Source of the DNA: Parafilimonas terrae
GTDB taxonomy: Bacteria; Bacteroidota; Bacteroidia; Chitinophagales; Chitinophagaceae
Direction of reading: 5' to 3'
NCBI RefSeq assembly: GCF_900115755.1
Contig: NZ_FOXQ01000002.1
Location: forward strand, 310,001 to 374,000
DNA length: 64,000 nucleotides
The notes beneath the pieces were generated by a model that had not been told where the DNA came from, made no database searches, and saw only the letters and a list, made by a program, of their open reading frames with translations. The position numbers were made by a program, and so were the translations under genes. Positions 51,561 through 61,363 of the stretch are shown in pieces; position 1 is the first letter of the stretch, and every line of letters starts with the position of its first letter.

Positions 51561-53081
51561 ATGCCAGTTGAACTTACCTCGAAACATATTGTGTTATTTG
51601 GCGCCGGGAAATCTTCATCCGTTCTTATTGATTATCTTAAACAATTAGCTGCAGCAAAGAAATGGCAGGTTACTGTTGCAGATAACGATCTCCAATTGGT
51701 GCAGCAAAAAGTTGGTACACATAAAAATGTTACAGCAGTATCTGTAGATATAACCAATGCTGAACAAAGAAAAAAGTATATAGGCAGCGCGGATATTGTT
51801 ATTTCTCTAATGCCGGCGCAGTTGCATTACCTGGTGGCTGTTGACTGCATTGAATTAAAAAAACATTTGCTCACGGCTTCTTATGTTGATGATAATATAA
51901 AGAAGCATGCGAATGACATCAAACAAAGCAATCTTTTATTTTTATATGAAATGGGGCTCGATCCCGGTATTGACCACATGAGCGCCATGCAGCTTATTCA
52001 TTCAATAAAAGAACAGGGCGGCAGGGTTATTTCTTTTAAATCGCATTGCGGCGGATTGATTGCCCCAGAAAGCGATGATAATCCCTGGCATTATAAAATA
52101 AGTTGGAACCCGCGCAACATAATTATGGCCGGAAAAGCAGGGGCGGTATATAAAGAGAACGGAGAAACTGTTACTTTAAAATATGAAGAATTATTTTCCG
52201 GGAAGCACGGTGTAAATGTGCCGGGCTTAGGCTGGTATGCATTTTATGCTAACCGCGATTCGCTTGGATATATGTCGTTATATAATCTTGAGGAGGCGGA
52301 AACTTTTATGCGCACAACATTAAGGCATCCGGATTTTTGTTTTGGCTGGAAAAATATTATTGACCTTAAATTAACCGGTGAAGAAAAGGTGTATGAAACG
52401 GATGGGCTAACCATATCATCTTTTTTCAGGCAGCATTTTGAAAAGCATGGCTTTGGTGAATGGCTTACGCAATTGCTTAGCTCAAGGCTTGAATATGCAA
52501 AAAAAATGATGGAGCAGCTAATGAACCTTATGCAGGCGGAACAGGATGCTATAAGCGAAGGAGAGGAGCCTGAGGATGATTTTATGATGATTGATGAAAA
52601 AGGTAACCTGACAACGCTTAATGTGGATGATGTAAAAAGTAAAGCGGCCGAAAGTGTGGCAATCCAGATGCATGAAGCCAATCTTACGCTGAAACAATTA
52701 TTTTTCCTCGGTTTGAATGATGATACGCTTATCAATAAAGGGTTGTGCAGTGCTGCGGATATTATGCAGTTTGTTGCAGAAAAAAAACTGGCATTGCAAA
52801 CCGGCGATAAGGACATGATAGTAATGCTGCACGAAATAGAATATGAAACTGATAATAAAAAATCTGCTGTAAAGTCTTCGCTTATTGTAAAAGGCGATGA
52901 TAATATTCATACGGCGATGGCTAAAACGGTGGGGCTGCCGCTGGGCATTGCCGCCAAATTAATACTGGAAGGAAAAATTAATGAAACAGGATTGCTTATT
53001 CCAAACCTTCCTTCTATTTACCAGCCTGTTCTTGAAGAATTAAAGCAGCACGATATTGCCTTTAGCGAAGAAAAAGCATAA
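51561..53081 (+). CDS. Saccharopine dehydrogenase-family protein
   Basis: 506 aa. The N-terminal Rossmann domain (HIVLFGAGKSSSVLIDYLKQL; ADIVISLMPAQLHYLVAVDCI) and the C-terminal saccharopine dehydrogenase domain (FLYEMGLDPGIDHMSAMQLI; FKSHCGGLIAPESDDNPWHYK; LPLGIAAKLILEGKI near the end) are intact. An acidic insert (about 330-350, EGEEPEDDFMMIDEKG) interrupts the C-terminal domain. Likely cleaves saccharopine to aminoadipate semialdehyde and glutamate in lysine breakdown, which could lead towards the glutaryl-CoA dehydrogenase at 30.8 kb. Confidence 0.85.
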   Translation: MPVELTSKHIVLFGAGKSSSVLIDYLKQLAAAKKWQVTVADNDLQLVQQKVGTHKNVTAVSVDITNAEQRKKYIGSADIVISLMPAQLHYLVAVDCIELKKHLLTASYVDDNIKKHANDIKQSNLLFLYEMGLDPGIDHMSAMQLIHSIKEQGGRVISFKSHCGGLIAPESDDNPWHYKISWNPRNIIMAGKAGAVYKENGETVTLKYEELFSGKHGVNVPGLGWYAFYANRDSLGYMSLYNLEEAETFMRTTLRHPDFCFGWKNIIDLKLTGEEKVYETDGLTISSFFRQHFEKHGFGEWLTQLLSSRLEYAKKMMEQLMNLMQAEQDAISEGEEPEDDFMMIDEKGNLTTLNVDDVKSKAAESVAIQMHEANLTLKQLFFLGLNDDTLINKGLCSAADIMQFVAEKKLALQTGDKDMIVMLHEIEYETDNKKSAVKSSLIVKGDDNIHTAMAKTVGLPLGIAAKLILEGKINETGLLIPNLPSIYQPVLEELKQHDIAFSEEKA

Positions 53082-53147
53082 CCGCATTGTTTTCTTCTTT
53101 CCGGATACCCATAAACTTTTTAGCTGCTGATTTCGACTTCGCTCAAT

Positions 53148-53175
53148 AATAGTCTTCGGCTCCGCTCAGACTATT
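53148..53175. repeat. Short inverted repeat after saccharopine dehydrogenase gene
   Basis: Arms AATAGTCT / AGACTATT around TCGGCTCCGCTC. The flanking TTCGACTTCGCTC sequence is of the REP-like type commonly seen between Bacteroidota genes. It lies in the 455-bp gene-free stretch 53082-53536, which otherwise holds only the palindromic terminator at 53343. Confidence 0.5.
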
Positions 53176-53342
53176 GCAAATCCATCCTCCCAAATACGGG
53201 ATTTTTCCCCTATTCAACGGTATAAATCACGTAAAAAATTATATCGCTGCAACTTTATTTTGCATGCAAAGGTTTAAAACAGTTCACCCCTAAAACTATT
53301 TTAAGATGTACCTATGCAAACATCAGTGGATTTTAAGGCAAA

Positions 53343-53370
53343 AAAGGCGTGCATTTAAATGCACGCCTTT
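53343..53370. terminator. Bidirectional palindromic terminator
   Basis: A perfect 28-bp palindrome whose arms are AAAGGCGTGCATTT and its complement, preceded by A residues and followed by ATTTTGTTT. It separates the converging saccharopine dehydrogenase and M1 peptidase genes. Confidence 0.85.
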
Positions 53371-53536
53371 ATTTTGTTTATATAACTAACTTATTGTGCT
53401 ATTAAAATTTTAGAGAGTATCTATTAAATAACGTTCTTAATTCGTCATGTCGGGGGATAACGAGACATTTCTGCACTTGTTATTGTTGTTGAAATGACGG
53501 TTCAATCTCCTTTATAGTTAAGCAGCATAACAGCTA

Positions 53537-55483
53537 TTAATTGCCTTCCAGTACATTGTTTGATGTATCAATATCAGGATAATCATGATCCGGATCTATG
53601 GTAACCTTTACAACTTTGCTGGCCGAAGGGTAGCGGAAAGTCCATGAACCGCCGCGCTGCCATATTTCAGCAGGCAGGGTGATAGTATCTTTTTTACCAT
53701 TCTCCTGTTCAATCAGCAATGGCACCGGCAACACCATTTGTTCGTTGTTTACAACAGTTATTAAGGCGCCTTTTGCAGGATCATTTTCAACGTATTTAAT
53801 TTCCTTAACGCCCTGGTCCAGCTTATCGTTGGTCATAAACCAACCGCGCCAGAAATAGGAGAGGTCTTCACCGCCCACGTTTTCCATTGTTCTAAAGAAA
53901 TCATACGGCGTTGGATGCTTAAACGCCCATCTTGCAATGTAAGTTCTGAAAGCAGAATCAAATGTTTCTTCGCCCAAAATATGCTTACGTAAAATATCAA
54001 GCCCGGCGCCCGGTTTCCGGTAAGCTGCATTGCCCAGGAAAGGCTGTTGCGTTACATCGGGAATGGTCATAATAGCATCAGCATTCTTTCTGAACATAGA
54101 GGTTGCCGCACGCTGCACATCAGCCTTCCTGTAATATTCACCTTTATTAAATTCTTTGGTGGCAATACCATTGATGAAAGTATTAAAACCCTCATCCATC
54201 CAGGGATATTTTCTTTCATTGGAACCAACGATCATGGGAAACCAGTTATGCCCAAACTCATGGTCGGTTACGCCCCATAATCCACCGTTTTTAGCTTTCC
54301 ATGAACAAAACACGATGCCGGGATATTCCATACCGCCCACACGGCCTGCCACGTTGGTGGCTGAAGGATAAGTAAATTCATACCATTGCTTAGAATTAAA
54401 TTCAATGGTGCCCTTTGTGTATTCGGTAGAACGGCCCCAGGCTTCGTTGCCGGCGCTTTCAACAGGATAAACAGATTGCGCCAATGCCTTCTTGCCGCTT
54501 GGTAAGTTTATGCGGGCAGCATCCCAAATAAATGCCTTTGATGCAGCCCATGCCACATCCCTTGTTTGTTTGCACAGAAAATGCCAGGTAAGCGTGGGTT
54601 TATAGGGATGATAAGTATTGCCGTTTAATTCATCTGCGCCAACAATGGTAACTGTTTTTTCGCTGTTTTTTGCCTGTGCAATGCGGTTTAAAACAGTTGG
54701 CGTATACACCTCTTTGGGGTTTTGTATTTCACCTGAGCCAACTATAATTAAGTTAGACGGTGCAGTGATAGTATAATCAATATCGCCGTATTCCAGGTAA
54801 AATTCACCGGCGCCGAGATAAGGCAAGGTGTTCCAGCCAAGCACATCATCAAACACACACATGCGCGGGTACCATTGTGCAATTTCATATACCCAGCCAT
54901 TTTGCGTATTCAGCCTTGCCATGCGGTCTGTGCCATATTCCGGCACTGAAAATGAATAATCAATTTTCAATTGAACCGTGCCGGTTTTTGCTTTCAGTGT
55001 ATCGGGCAGCCAAACCTGCATGCGCGTATCGCTTATGCGGTATTTGGGTTTTATTGATTTGCCTTTGGATAATATTTCAACTGAATTTATTTCATCACCG
55101 TTGGTAAAAGTGCGGGCTGCCCAGCGGCCGCCTGATTGGAGCGTGGTAGCCTGGGCGCGGCTGTCTTCGCGATAGATATTCTGGTCTAACTGCAGCCAGA
55201 GAAATTTCATCGCGTCGGGGCTGTTGTTTTTGTAGGTGATAACAACAGAACCGGTAACCTTATGCTGTGCCGTATCCAGCGTAACCGCAATTTTATAATC
55301 TGCGCGGTTTTGCCAGTATGCCGGGCCAGGTTCGCCACTGGCACTGCGGTATTCATTTCCATTACTCGGATAAAAAAGCGGGTTAAATGCAATGTGCTGA
55401 TCGTAGCGGGAGCTGTCGTTTTGTGCAGCAACAAAGCCACAAGCCACCATCAGCAGCGTTAAGCTGAGGAATAAATGTTTCAT
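53537..55483 (-). CDS. M1-family metallopeptidase, exported (paralogue)
   Basis: 648 aa with a signal peptide ([20 protein letters not shown]). Full zinc site: [20 protein letters not shown] with Glu in [12 protein letters not shown]; the substrate motif [14 protein letters not shown] precedes it. About half of the residues match the M1 protein at 45589 by eye, including the N-terminal [20 protein letters not shown] block, so the pair derive from duplication. Probable peptide-degrading enzyme of the periplasm or outside. Confidence 0.93.
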   Translation of the reverse strand: MKHLFLSLTLLMVACGFVAAQNDSSRYDQHIAFNPLFYPSNGNEYRSASGEPGPAYWQNRADYKIAVTLDTAQHKVTGSVVITYKNNSPDAMKFLWLQLDQNIYREDSRAQATTLQSGGRWAARTFTNGDEINSVEILSKGKSIKPKYRISDTRMQVWLPDTLKAKTGTVQLKIDYSFSVPEYGTDRMARLNTQNGWVYEIAQWYPRMCVFDDVLGWNTLPYLGAGEFYLEYGDIDYTITAPSNLIIVGSGEIQNPKEVYTPTVLNRIAQAKNSEKTVTIVGADELNGNTYHPYKPTLTWHFLCKQTRDVAWAASKAFIWDAARINLPSGKKALAQSVYPVESAGNEAWGRSTEYTKGTIEFNSKQWYEFTYPSATNVAGRVGGMEYPGIVFCSWKAKNGGLWGVTDHEFGHNWFPMIVGSNERKYPWMDEGFNTFINGIATKEFNKGEYYRKADVQRAATSMFRKNADAIMTIPDVTQQPFLGNAAYRKPGAGLDILRKHILGEETFDSAFRTYIARWAFKHPTPYDFFRTMENVGGEDLSYFWRGWFMTNDKLDQGVKEIKYVENDPAKGALITVVNNEQMVLPVPLLIEQENGKKDTITLPAEIWQRGGSWTFRYPSASKVVKVTIDPDHDYPDIDTSNNVLEGN

Positions 55484-55675
55484 GAAATTTAATTAAGTGA
55501 TGGCCGCTAAGATAAATGCTAAAGTGCTTTAACAAGCTAAAAAAAGTTTAAGATTTGCGGCCTGCACCCATGCAGCGGAAAAACAGCCTGGGGCCTGCTT
55601 ACTTAACGTGAGCCCGGGATAAGACATATTTAAAACCGGATTACCAAATTAAGGATGACTGCAAAATATAAGGCG

Positions 55676-55705
55676 CTTCGAACGTCATTCCGACGACAGG
55701 AGAAA
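55676..55705. repeat. 30-bp direct repeat, left copy
   Basis: CTTCGAACGTCATTCCGACG followed by ACAGGAGAAA. Matches the copy at 56255-56284 in 29 of 30 positions and the same orientation. The GIY-YIG gene lies between the two. Confidence 0.8.
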
Positions 55706-55773
55706 AAACGCAAAGCAATTCACCGGGGCCTAAAAAAATAAATATGAATTTAATAGCACAACACGTTAATACC

Positions 55774-56073
55774 TCACCATTTTTCAATTTCAATCCACAG
55801 GTCAATCCAATTTGGTTTTATTGAATTGATCAATTTTTCTTTCTTTAGCCTGCCCCACTTTTTTATTTGTTTTTCTCTCAGGATTGCTTCTTCTATTGAA
55901 AAAAAGTTTTCATAATACACACAATATTCCAGGTTGTATTCATCAGTAAAGCTGCCTTTGAAAAAATGATTTTTATGCTGGCGGATTCTTGCCTGTAAAT
56001 CTGACGTTACTCCAATATATAGAGTCGTCTTTAACTTATTTGTCATTATGTAAACACTTCCACCTTTTGTCAT
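55774..56073 (-). CDS. GIY-YIG nuclease-family protein
   Basis: 99 aa, a single GIY-YIG domain (UvrC/endonuclease family): SVYIMTN opens the fold in place of GIY, TLYIGVTSDLQARIRQH holds the YIG and the catalytic Arg, and Glu lies in FFSIEEAILREKQIKKW, followed by NPNW-type KPNWIDL. Stand-alone proteins of this type are numerous in Bacteroidota and of unknown role. This copy sits between two 30-bp direct repeats. Confidence 0.9.
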   Translation of the reverse strand: MTKGGSVYIMTNKLKTTLYIGVTSDLQARIRQHKNHFFKGSFTDEYNLEYCVYYENFFSIEEAILREKQIKKWGRLKKEKLINSIKPNWIDLWIEIEKW

Positions 56074-56123
56074 TGTGTTGAAAAATGGTTATTCTAAGAT
56101 ATATTATTTTGGCTCCCACCCTT

Positions 56124-56200
56124 AATTTCGGGAGATTTCTCAGTCGCATGAATGATTTGTTTAAAAGACAATCATTCTGCAATGCTCCTTCGAAATGACG
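56124..56200. repeat. Degenerate inverted copy of the intergenic repeat
   Basis: Starts ATTTCGGGAGATTTCTC and ends TTCGAAATGACG, which are the reverse of parts of the right-hand repeat copy (GACGACAGGAGAAACCTCCC). Between them GAATGAT and ATCATTC pair. It resembles the widespread intergenic palindromic repeats of Bacteroidota. Part of the 318-bp gene-free stretch 56074-56391. Confidence 0.55.
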
Positions 56201-56254
56201 GGCCGCTTATAAATTAAACTTACTAAATCAATAAGATCGCAAAAACACAAACCA

Positions 56255-56284
56255 CTTCGAACGTCATTTCGACGACAGGAGAAA
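56255..56284. repeat. 30-bp direct repeat, right copy
   Basis: CTTCGAACGTCATTTCGACG followed by ACAGGAGAAA. One base different from the copy at 55676. It lies about 110 bp upstream of the WG-repeat-like gene. Confidence 0.8.
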
Positions 56285-56391
56285 CCTCCCGAAATGGATG
56301 GGTTATGATATTATAGCATGAGAGTGCAGGTTTGTTGGGCTGATGCCTGGACTGACAATAATGCTTTGCGGGCTGGGGGAGCGTAGTTTGG

Positions 56392-57351
56392 ATGGATACA
56401 ACAAAAGTTGAACCGAAATTTACAGGGTTTACAAGCGCTGGTAAGTTTGACAACATTATTGCAGTTACAGAACAAAACAGTGATGAATGGAGCAGTTATT
56501 ATTTTACAAAACAAGGTAGAATTATTGGCAGGGACAGTTTATACATTTTTGATAATGGTGCTGATTGTGAAAGTGAGGGCTTTATTCGTTTCAGAGACCA
56601 AAAAACCGGCAAAGCTGGAATGTTTAATAAAAACGGAGATATTGTAATTCCTGCCATTTATAATGACTTGTCAAGAGTTAGAAATGGAATGGTAGCCGCA
56701 TTGAAAGGTGTGGAGAAAAAATATTGGGAAGGCGGGGAACATTATAGTTGGGTTGGCGGGCAGGAGTTTCTTATTGACACTAACAATAATATTCTTATTG
56801 AAGATTTTAAGCTTAATAATAATTTGAATTTTTTTTCACTTGAAAAAACAAAAGCCCCGCCGTCAGACACAACAAGAAAATCATTTTTAGCAATAGATGG
56901 CAGCTATTATTCATTTGTTGATTTTGAGAAAGAATTTAGCCAGTGGATTAAAAAAGAATTACTAACCAATTTAACTATTGAAAGGTTAATTGCTAATTCC
57001 TGCGATACAATTACCTGGGAAACACCAAACGGATGGAGAAGTGCCAATAAAGAAAAACTTATTACCGGCAATTTTACAATTCTGAAAAATGGGTTATTAG
57101 AAATTTTGCAACCCCAAACCGGCTACTTCATTTCAAGCGATGGACTAAACCCATTTATGTTTAAAGGGGATGAATTTGAAAAATATTTCAATAATTGTGG
57201 TGAACCAAAAGATTGGATTTACCCTGCAATGTCTATAATAATTTCCCATAAAAACAAAAAGAGCTTTACGCAAAACCATTATGAATTTTTACGGACAGGA
57301 AACGGTTATAAACTAATGTGCCTGGTAATAAGAAACGGAAAAATGAAATAG
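56392..57351 (+). CDS. WG-repeat-like protein, possibly 5'-truncated
   Basis: 319 aa. Residues of about 60-160 show WG/KWG-type repeats (GKAGMFNKNGDIVIPAIYNDL; FRDQKTGKAG). The rest is not recognised. Family members normally carry an export signal or several more repeats ahead of this point; here the frame starts abruptly at MDTTKVEPKFTGF right after a repeat-rich stretch, so the true 5' end may be lost. Function unknown. Confidence 0.65.
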   Translation: MDTTKVEPKFTGFTSAGKFDNIIAVTEQNSDEWSSYYFTKQGRIIGRDSLYIFDNGADCESEGFIRFRDQKTGKAGMFNKNGDIVIPAIYNDLSRVRNGMVAALKGVEKKYWEGGEHYSWVGGQEFLIDTNNNILIEDFKLNNNLNFFSLEKTKAPPSDTTRKSFLAIDGSYYSFVDFEKEFSQWIKKELLTNLTIERLIANSCDTITWETPNGWRSANKEKLITGNFTILKNGLLEILQPQTGYFISSDGLNPFMFKGDEFEKYFNNCGEPKDWIYPAMSIIISHKNKKSFTQNHYEFLRTGNGYKLMCLVIRNGKMK

Positions 57352-57363
57352 TTTTACTTTTTT

Positions 57364-57795
57364 ATGCAAACATTACCCGCAAATTATAAACGTAAACCTG
57401 GCGGCGCTAAACCACTGGTTGCAGTCATGGTATTTTTAGCAGTAATGCTTACGTTTAATATAAAGCTTATGGCACAGGAAAAAATGCAAATGGTTAGGTT
57501 GGCAAAAATTAAAGTGGACTCTTTGCAACTGGAAAAATATAATGCTGCATTGCGGGAACAAATGACAACCGCTATCCGTACTGAGCCGGGCGTATTAACG
57601 TATTATGCTGTTGCTGATAAAAATGATCCTTCCAATATTACCATACTTGAAATATATGCAGACAAGGCAGCTTATGAAATGCATATACAAACACCACATT
57701 TTAAAAAATATAAGGAGGTTGTAAAAAATATGGTTCAATCGCTGGAGCTTGTTGATGTTACATTGGTTGGCTCAGCCAAAAAGCCAGGCTTGTAA
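57364..57795 (+). CDS. ABM-domain (antibiotic biosynthesis monooxygenase-like) exported protein
   Basis: 143 aa. A basic start and hydrophobic helix (about 18-37, LVAVMVFLAVMLTFNIKLMA) is followed by a dimeric alpha-beta-barrel ABM domain: MVRLAKIKVDSLQLEKYNAALREQ, EPGVLTYYAVADKNDPS, ILEIYADKAAYEMHIQTPHFKKY. Probably faces the periplasm. Such domains act on quinones, haem or peroxides, but nothing here fixes the substrate. It starts 12 bp after the WG-like gene. Confidence 0.85.
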   Translation: MQTLPANYKRKPGGAKPLVAVMVFLAVMLTFNIKLMAQEKMQMVRLAKIKVDSLQLEKYNAALREQMTTAIRTEPGVLTYYAVADKNDPSNITILEIYADKAAYEMHIQTPHFKKYKEVVKNMVQSLELVDVTLVGSAKKPGL

Positions 57796-57852
57796 TTTGA
57801 ATGCCTTCATCGCCGGGCATTCATTCAGTTTGCAAAGGCATTTGCTATGTCT

Positions 57853-59166
57853 CTAACCCTTCACGGCTTTCAGCAGAGACAGCAGCCAGTCGTAATCAGA
57901 TTTCTTCCATTTAAAAAATCCGGCGAAATGCAGCGGGTTGTTGCGGTAATAAAACCACACTACAATAGCAGTATTAACAAAGTAACTAATGGTGCTTACA
58001 ATGGCGGCGGCAATTATACCATACTTTGGCACAAAAATGAGGCCGCCAATAATGGTTATAACCAGGCCGGCAATTGCTGCATACAGGTTTACGCTTACTT
58101 TTCCTTTCCCATTAAAATAGGCCGATAATAAGGTTGCCACGCTTAAGGCAAAAATGCCGGGTATTAAAATAAGCATGGGCAATTGCATCTTATTAAAACT
58201 CTCGCCAAATACAATAGTGAAAAACTGTTTGCCGAATATGGCTATGCCAATAAAAATCAATAAAAACAATTGCGAAAAAATTCTTGACATCGCCATAATG
58301 GCATTGTTCAGTTTATTATCGTCGGCGCCGCTCGCCGTGGTAGGAAAAACAACCACAGCAATTATCTGCGGAATGATGAGCATCATTTGCCCGATCTTGG
58401 AAACCTGTATATAATTGCCCAGGTCTTCCGGCGTGCAAACAGGGCTGTATTTCACAAACACATAATCAACCCTGTACACCAAAAAGAAAATGGCGTTGGC
58501 GCCAAGCGCTGTAAAAGAATATTTAAGCAATTGCCTGAACAGGCTGCCCGCAGGAAAGCCGGGTTTGCCTTCTTTTCTGTAAAGGATGATATATGATGCA
58601 AATACCAGCAGGCCACCAGCGAAATAAGTGGCGAAATATAAAAACGTTATCCATTGCACCTGGCCTTCATCCGGCATAGATGCCTTGCCGGGAATAAGCA
58701 ATACATACAAAATGTTTACAAGCGATAATAAAATATTGGGCAGGTAATAATTCTCTTTTGTGTAATAAATGGCTGACCCATAGTTGGCCAGCGACAGGCC
58801 GGATACAAATACAAACCCGTATAAACAATACCAGGTTATTTCAGTTGAAGTGGCAGCAGGATTAATTAAGTAATATAGATAAATCAACAGCGCCATAATA
58901 GCGCCTGCAGCCATGCTCCAAACTGCGGCAATGGTAAGCAGTTTATTACGGTGAATAATATTGGCCGATGCAAAATAGGTTAAGCCCGGTTCGCCACCGA
59001 GGCTTAACACCACCTGCATAAAAGAAAAAATAATGGATATAAAATAAAGGTTGCCCGTAGCGCCTGCCCTTAAATAACGGGATAAAAAAACATTTACCAG
59101 CAGCACTGAAAAAAAGTAGAGGCTACGCCAGATGATACCTTGCGTTAAAAGTTTTTTTAAACCCAT
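57853..59166 (-). CDS. Polysaccharide/lipid flippase of the MOP superfamily
   Basis: 437 aa with about 12-14 membrane helices. N-terminal KKLLTQGIIWRSLYFFSVLLVNVFL and the spaced helices match Wzx/RfbX-type oligosaccharide flippases. No glycosyltransferase genes are near, so the lipid-linked substrate is unknown. Its start is 9 bp downstream of tpiA, suggesting a joint transcript. Confidence 0.85.
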   Translation of the reverse strand: MGLKKLLTQGIIWRSLYFFSVLLVNVFLSRYLRAGATGNLYFISIIFSFMQVVLSLGGEPGLTYFASANIIHRNKLLTIAAVWSMAAGAIMALLIYLYYLINPAATSTEITWYCLYGFVFVSGLSLANYGSAIYYTKENYYLPNILLSLVNILYVLLIPGKASMPDEGQVQWITFLYFATYFAGGLLVFASYIILYRKEGKPGFPAGSLFRQLLKYSFTALGANAIFFLVYRVDYVFVKYSPVCTPEDLGNYIQVSKIGQMMLIIPQIIAVVVFPTTASGADDNKLNNAIMAMSRIFSQLFLLIFIGIAIFGKQFFTIVFGESFNKMQLPMLILIPGIFALSVATLLSAYFNGKGKVSVNLYAAIAGLVITIIGGLIFVPKYGIIAAAIVSTISYFVNTAIVVWFYYRNNPLHFAGFFKWKKSDYDWLLSLLKAVKG

Positions 59167-59175
59167 TGGGTTAGG

Positions 59176-59937
59176 TTATTTCAGGCTTTTTATGATGGTA
59201 ATAAACTCATCGGCAATAAGCGATGCGCCGCCCACCAGGCCACCATCAACATCGGGCTGTGAAAAAATTTCTTTGGCGTTGCTGGCCTTTACGCTGCCGC
59301 CGTATAAAATACTGATGTTGCCGGCTACTTCTTTGCCAAACTTGCCGGCCAACACTTTGCGCAGGTGCGCATGCATTTCCTGCGCTTGTTCGCTGGTAGC
59401 AGTTTTGCCCGTGCCAATTGCCCATATTGGTTCATAGGCAATAACGATTTTTTGAATATCATCTTTTGAAAAATGAAATAAAGATTCTTCGAGCTGTGTG
59501 GCCACAAATTCGTTTTGTGTGCCTGCTTCGCGAATGCTAAGCGGTTCGCCGCAGCAAAAGATAGGAGTGATGTTATATTCTAAAGCAATATTTAATTTTT
59601 CTGCTAAAAACTGGTTGCTTTCCTGAAAATATTCACGGCGTTCAGAATGGCCAAGCACAACATATTGAATGCCGAGCGACTGCAGCATTTCTACAGAAAC
59701 TTCGCCTGTATAAGCGCCGGATTTTTTGCTGTAACAATTTTCTGCTGCAATAAAATAATTGTGTTTTCCTTCAATGGCTTTTTGCGCCAGTTGCAGGTAA
59801 GGAAAAGGCACTGCAAAAACAGCGGCCTGATCTTGCCCGGGCTGAATACCGGCAGCAACAATATCATTAATCAAAGTTTCGGCTTTATCAACTGTAAGGT
59901 TCATTTTCCAGTTTGCTGCGGCAATTTGCTTTCTCAT
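59176..59937 (-). CDS. tpiA: Triosephosphate isomerase
   Basis: 253 aa glycolytic TIM barrel. Signature residues: Asn/Lys in AAANWKMN, His in VVLGHSERREYF, the catalytic Glu in AYEPIWAIGTGKTA, then ILYGGSVKASNA and DGGLVGGASL. Full-length. Confidence 0.98.
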   Translation of the reverse strand: MRKQIAAANWKMNLTVDKAETLINDIVAAGIQPGQDQAAVFAVPFPYLQLAQKAIEGKHNYFIAAENCYSKKSGAYTGEVSVEMLQSLGIQYVVLGHSERREYFQESNQFLAEKLNIALEYNITPIFCCGEPLSIREAGTQNEFVATQLEESLFHFSKDDIQKIVIAYEPIWAIGTGKTATSEQAQEMHAHLRKVLAGKFGKEVAGNISILYGGSVKASNAKEIFSQPDVDGGLVGGASLIADEFITIIKSLK

Positions 59938-60099
59938 TGTATGTTTTGTTTTTTATTGTGATTATTATTAGAGAAGTCTGAGACTTCACGCATAATTCCT
60001 GCGAAGCCCGGAGACTTGGCAGAGCGGTTTAAGTTTTTTCTGACCAGAAGAAATTTTTCGCTGCGCGAATATGTATAACCTATGCCTGCTCATTAAATT

Positions 60100-61263
60100 T
60101 TAACGGCGGTCAAAAATATACTTTAGCGCAGATATTTCGGCAGAAGATAATTTTTCGCCTTTTAATTCTTTCCAGTTATTGATGTGCTCAATAGCTTTTT
60201 CAAATTTATAGCTGGTTGATTGTTGTAAGTTCCAGGTAAAGTCTTCAATAATTTTTGGCGTTAGCCCTTTGCTAACGATATTACAGCAGGTACCTATTAT
60301 TGAGCCGGTATTGATTGAAGTATTAATGGCAGTGCGTGAATAATCGCCCATAATTACGCCAAACTTTCTGCCTGCATCTACGTTTACGCCATAAGCTTCA
60401 TGAAATATGTTTACAAGCCCCGCTGTGTTTTTAATATTACTGTTGCTGGTGCCTGCGCCAAGGTTGCACCAACTGCCGATAACAGAATCGCCAAGATAGC
60501 CATCGTGTGCTTTATTGCTGTGCGATTGCAAAATGCTGTTTTTAATTTCGCCTCCTGCAACACAATAGGGGCCAATAGTTGTGGCGCCATAAATTTTGGC
60601 GCCCATTTTTACAGTAGCAAATTCACCTATAGCAACAGGGCCACGCAATATAGCGCCTTCCATTATAGTTGCATTTTTGCCAATATAAACAGGGCCTGTT
60701 GAAGCATTGATGATGCAATGTTCAACCACAGCGCCTTCTTCGATAATAATATTTTCAGGCTGGTTTGTTTTAATGACCTGAGGTAAAGGCTGGCTCATGC
60801 TTCTTGCAAACAACAATAAAAAATCTTTACGCAGTTGTTCATCATTCCATAAAAATAATTGCCAGGGATATTGCAGCCGTATAACATTTTCAGCTTCTGT
60901 AAAGCTTGTAAAATATTTTTCGGGTTTATTCAATGTATCATTGTCAATTAAAGCTGTTGCCCTGCATGCAATGATGCCGTCATCATCCCTTAAAGTTTCA
61001 CCAGGCTGGAGGGAAAGAATTTGTGAGCGCAGGTTATCCTCATCTTTCAGCGAAGCGTCTATATATAAATATTCATCATCAGGCGGAGCTTCGTATAAGC
61101 CTGCGAGATAATCTTCAGCCTGTATAAACACCGGCAGGCCGCTTATGGTTTCCCATCGTTCTTTGATGGAAAAAATACCATAGCGTATATCGGCTACAGC
61201 TTTTGTTTGTGTAAGTGGGTATAAATTTTGCTTTGCATTTGTGTCAAATAAAATAATTACCAT
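60100..61263 (-). CDS. GlmU-like sugar nucleotidyltransferase/left-handed beta-helix protein
   Basis: 387 aa. The N-terminal part is a reduced nucleotidyltransferase-like domain (TQTKAVADIRYGIFSIKERW) without the usual GxGTRM loop. Residues of about 170-330 form a left-handed hexapeptide beta-helix (VVEHCIINASTGPVYIGKNA, GAILRGPVAIGEFATVKMGA, GVIMGDYSRTAINTSINTG). It matches the Bacteroidota family of putative sugar nucleotidyl transferases related to GlmU; the exact reaction is unknown. Confidence 0.85.
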   Translation of the reverse strand: MVIILFDTNAKQNLYPLTQTKAVADIRYGIFSIKERWETISGLPVFIQAEDYLAGLYEAPPDDEYLYIDASLKDEDNLRSQILSLQPGETLRDDDGIIACRATALIDNDTLNKPEKYFTSFTEAENVIRLQYPWQLFLWNDEQLRKDFLLLFARSMSQPLPQVIKTNQPENIIIEEGAVVEHCIINASTGPVYIGKNATIMEGAILRGPVAIGEFATVKMGAKIYGATTIGPYCVAGGEIKNSILQSHSNKAHDGYLGDSVIGSWCNLGAGTSNSNIKNTAGLVNIFHEAYGVNVDAGRKFGVIMGDYSRTAINTSINTGSIIGTCCNIVSKGLTPKIIEDFTWNLQQSTSYKFEKAIEHINNWKELKGEKLSSAEISALKYIFDRR

Positions 61264-61363
61264 AAGTGTAAAGATATTGTTGTAAAAAAATTTGAAATGA
61301 AATTTTATACACTATCGCATTACATTTACCGCGAACAAAGTATTACAATAAAGTAGCCGATTC

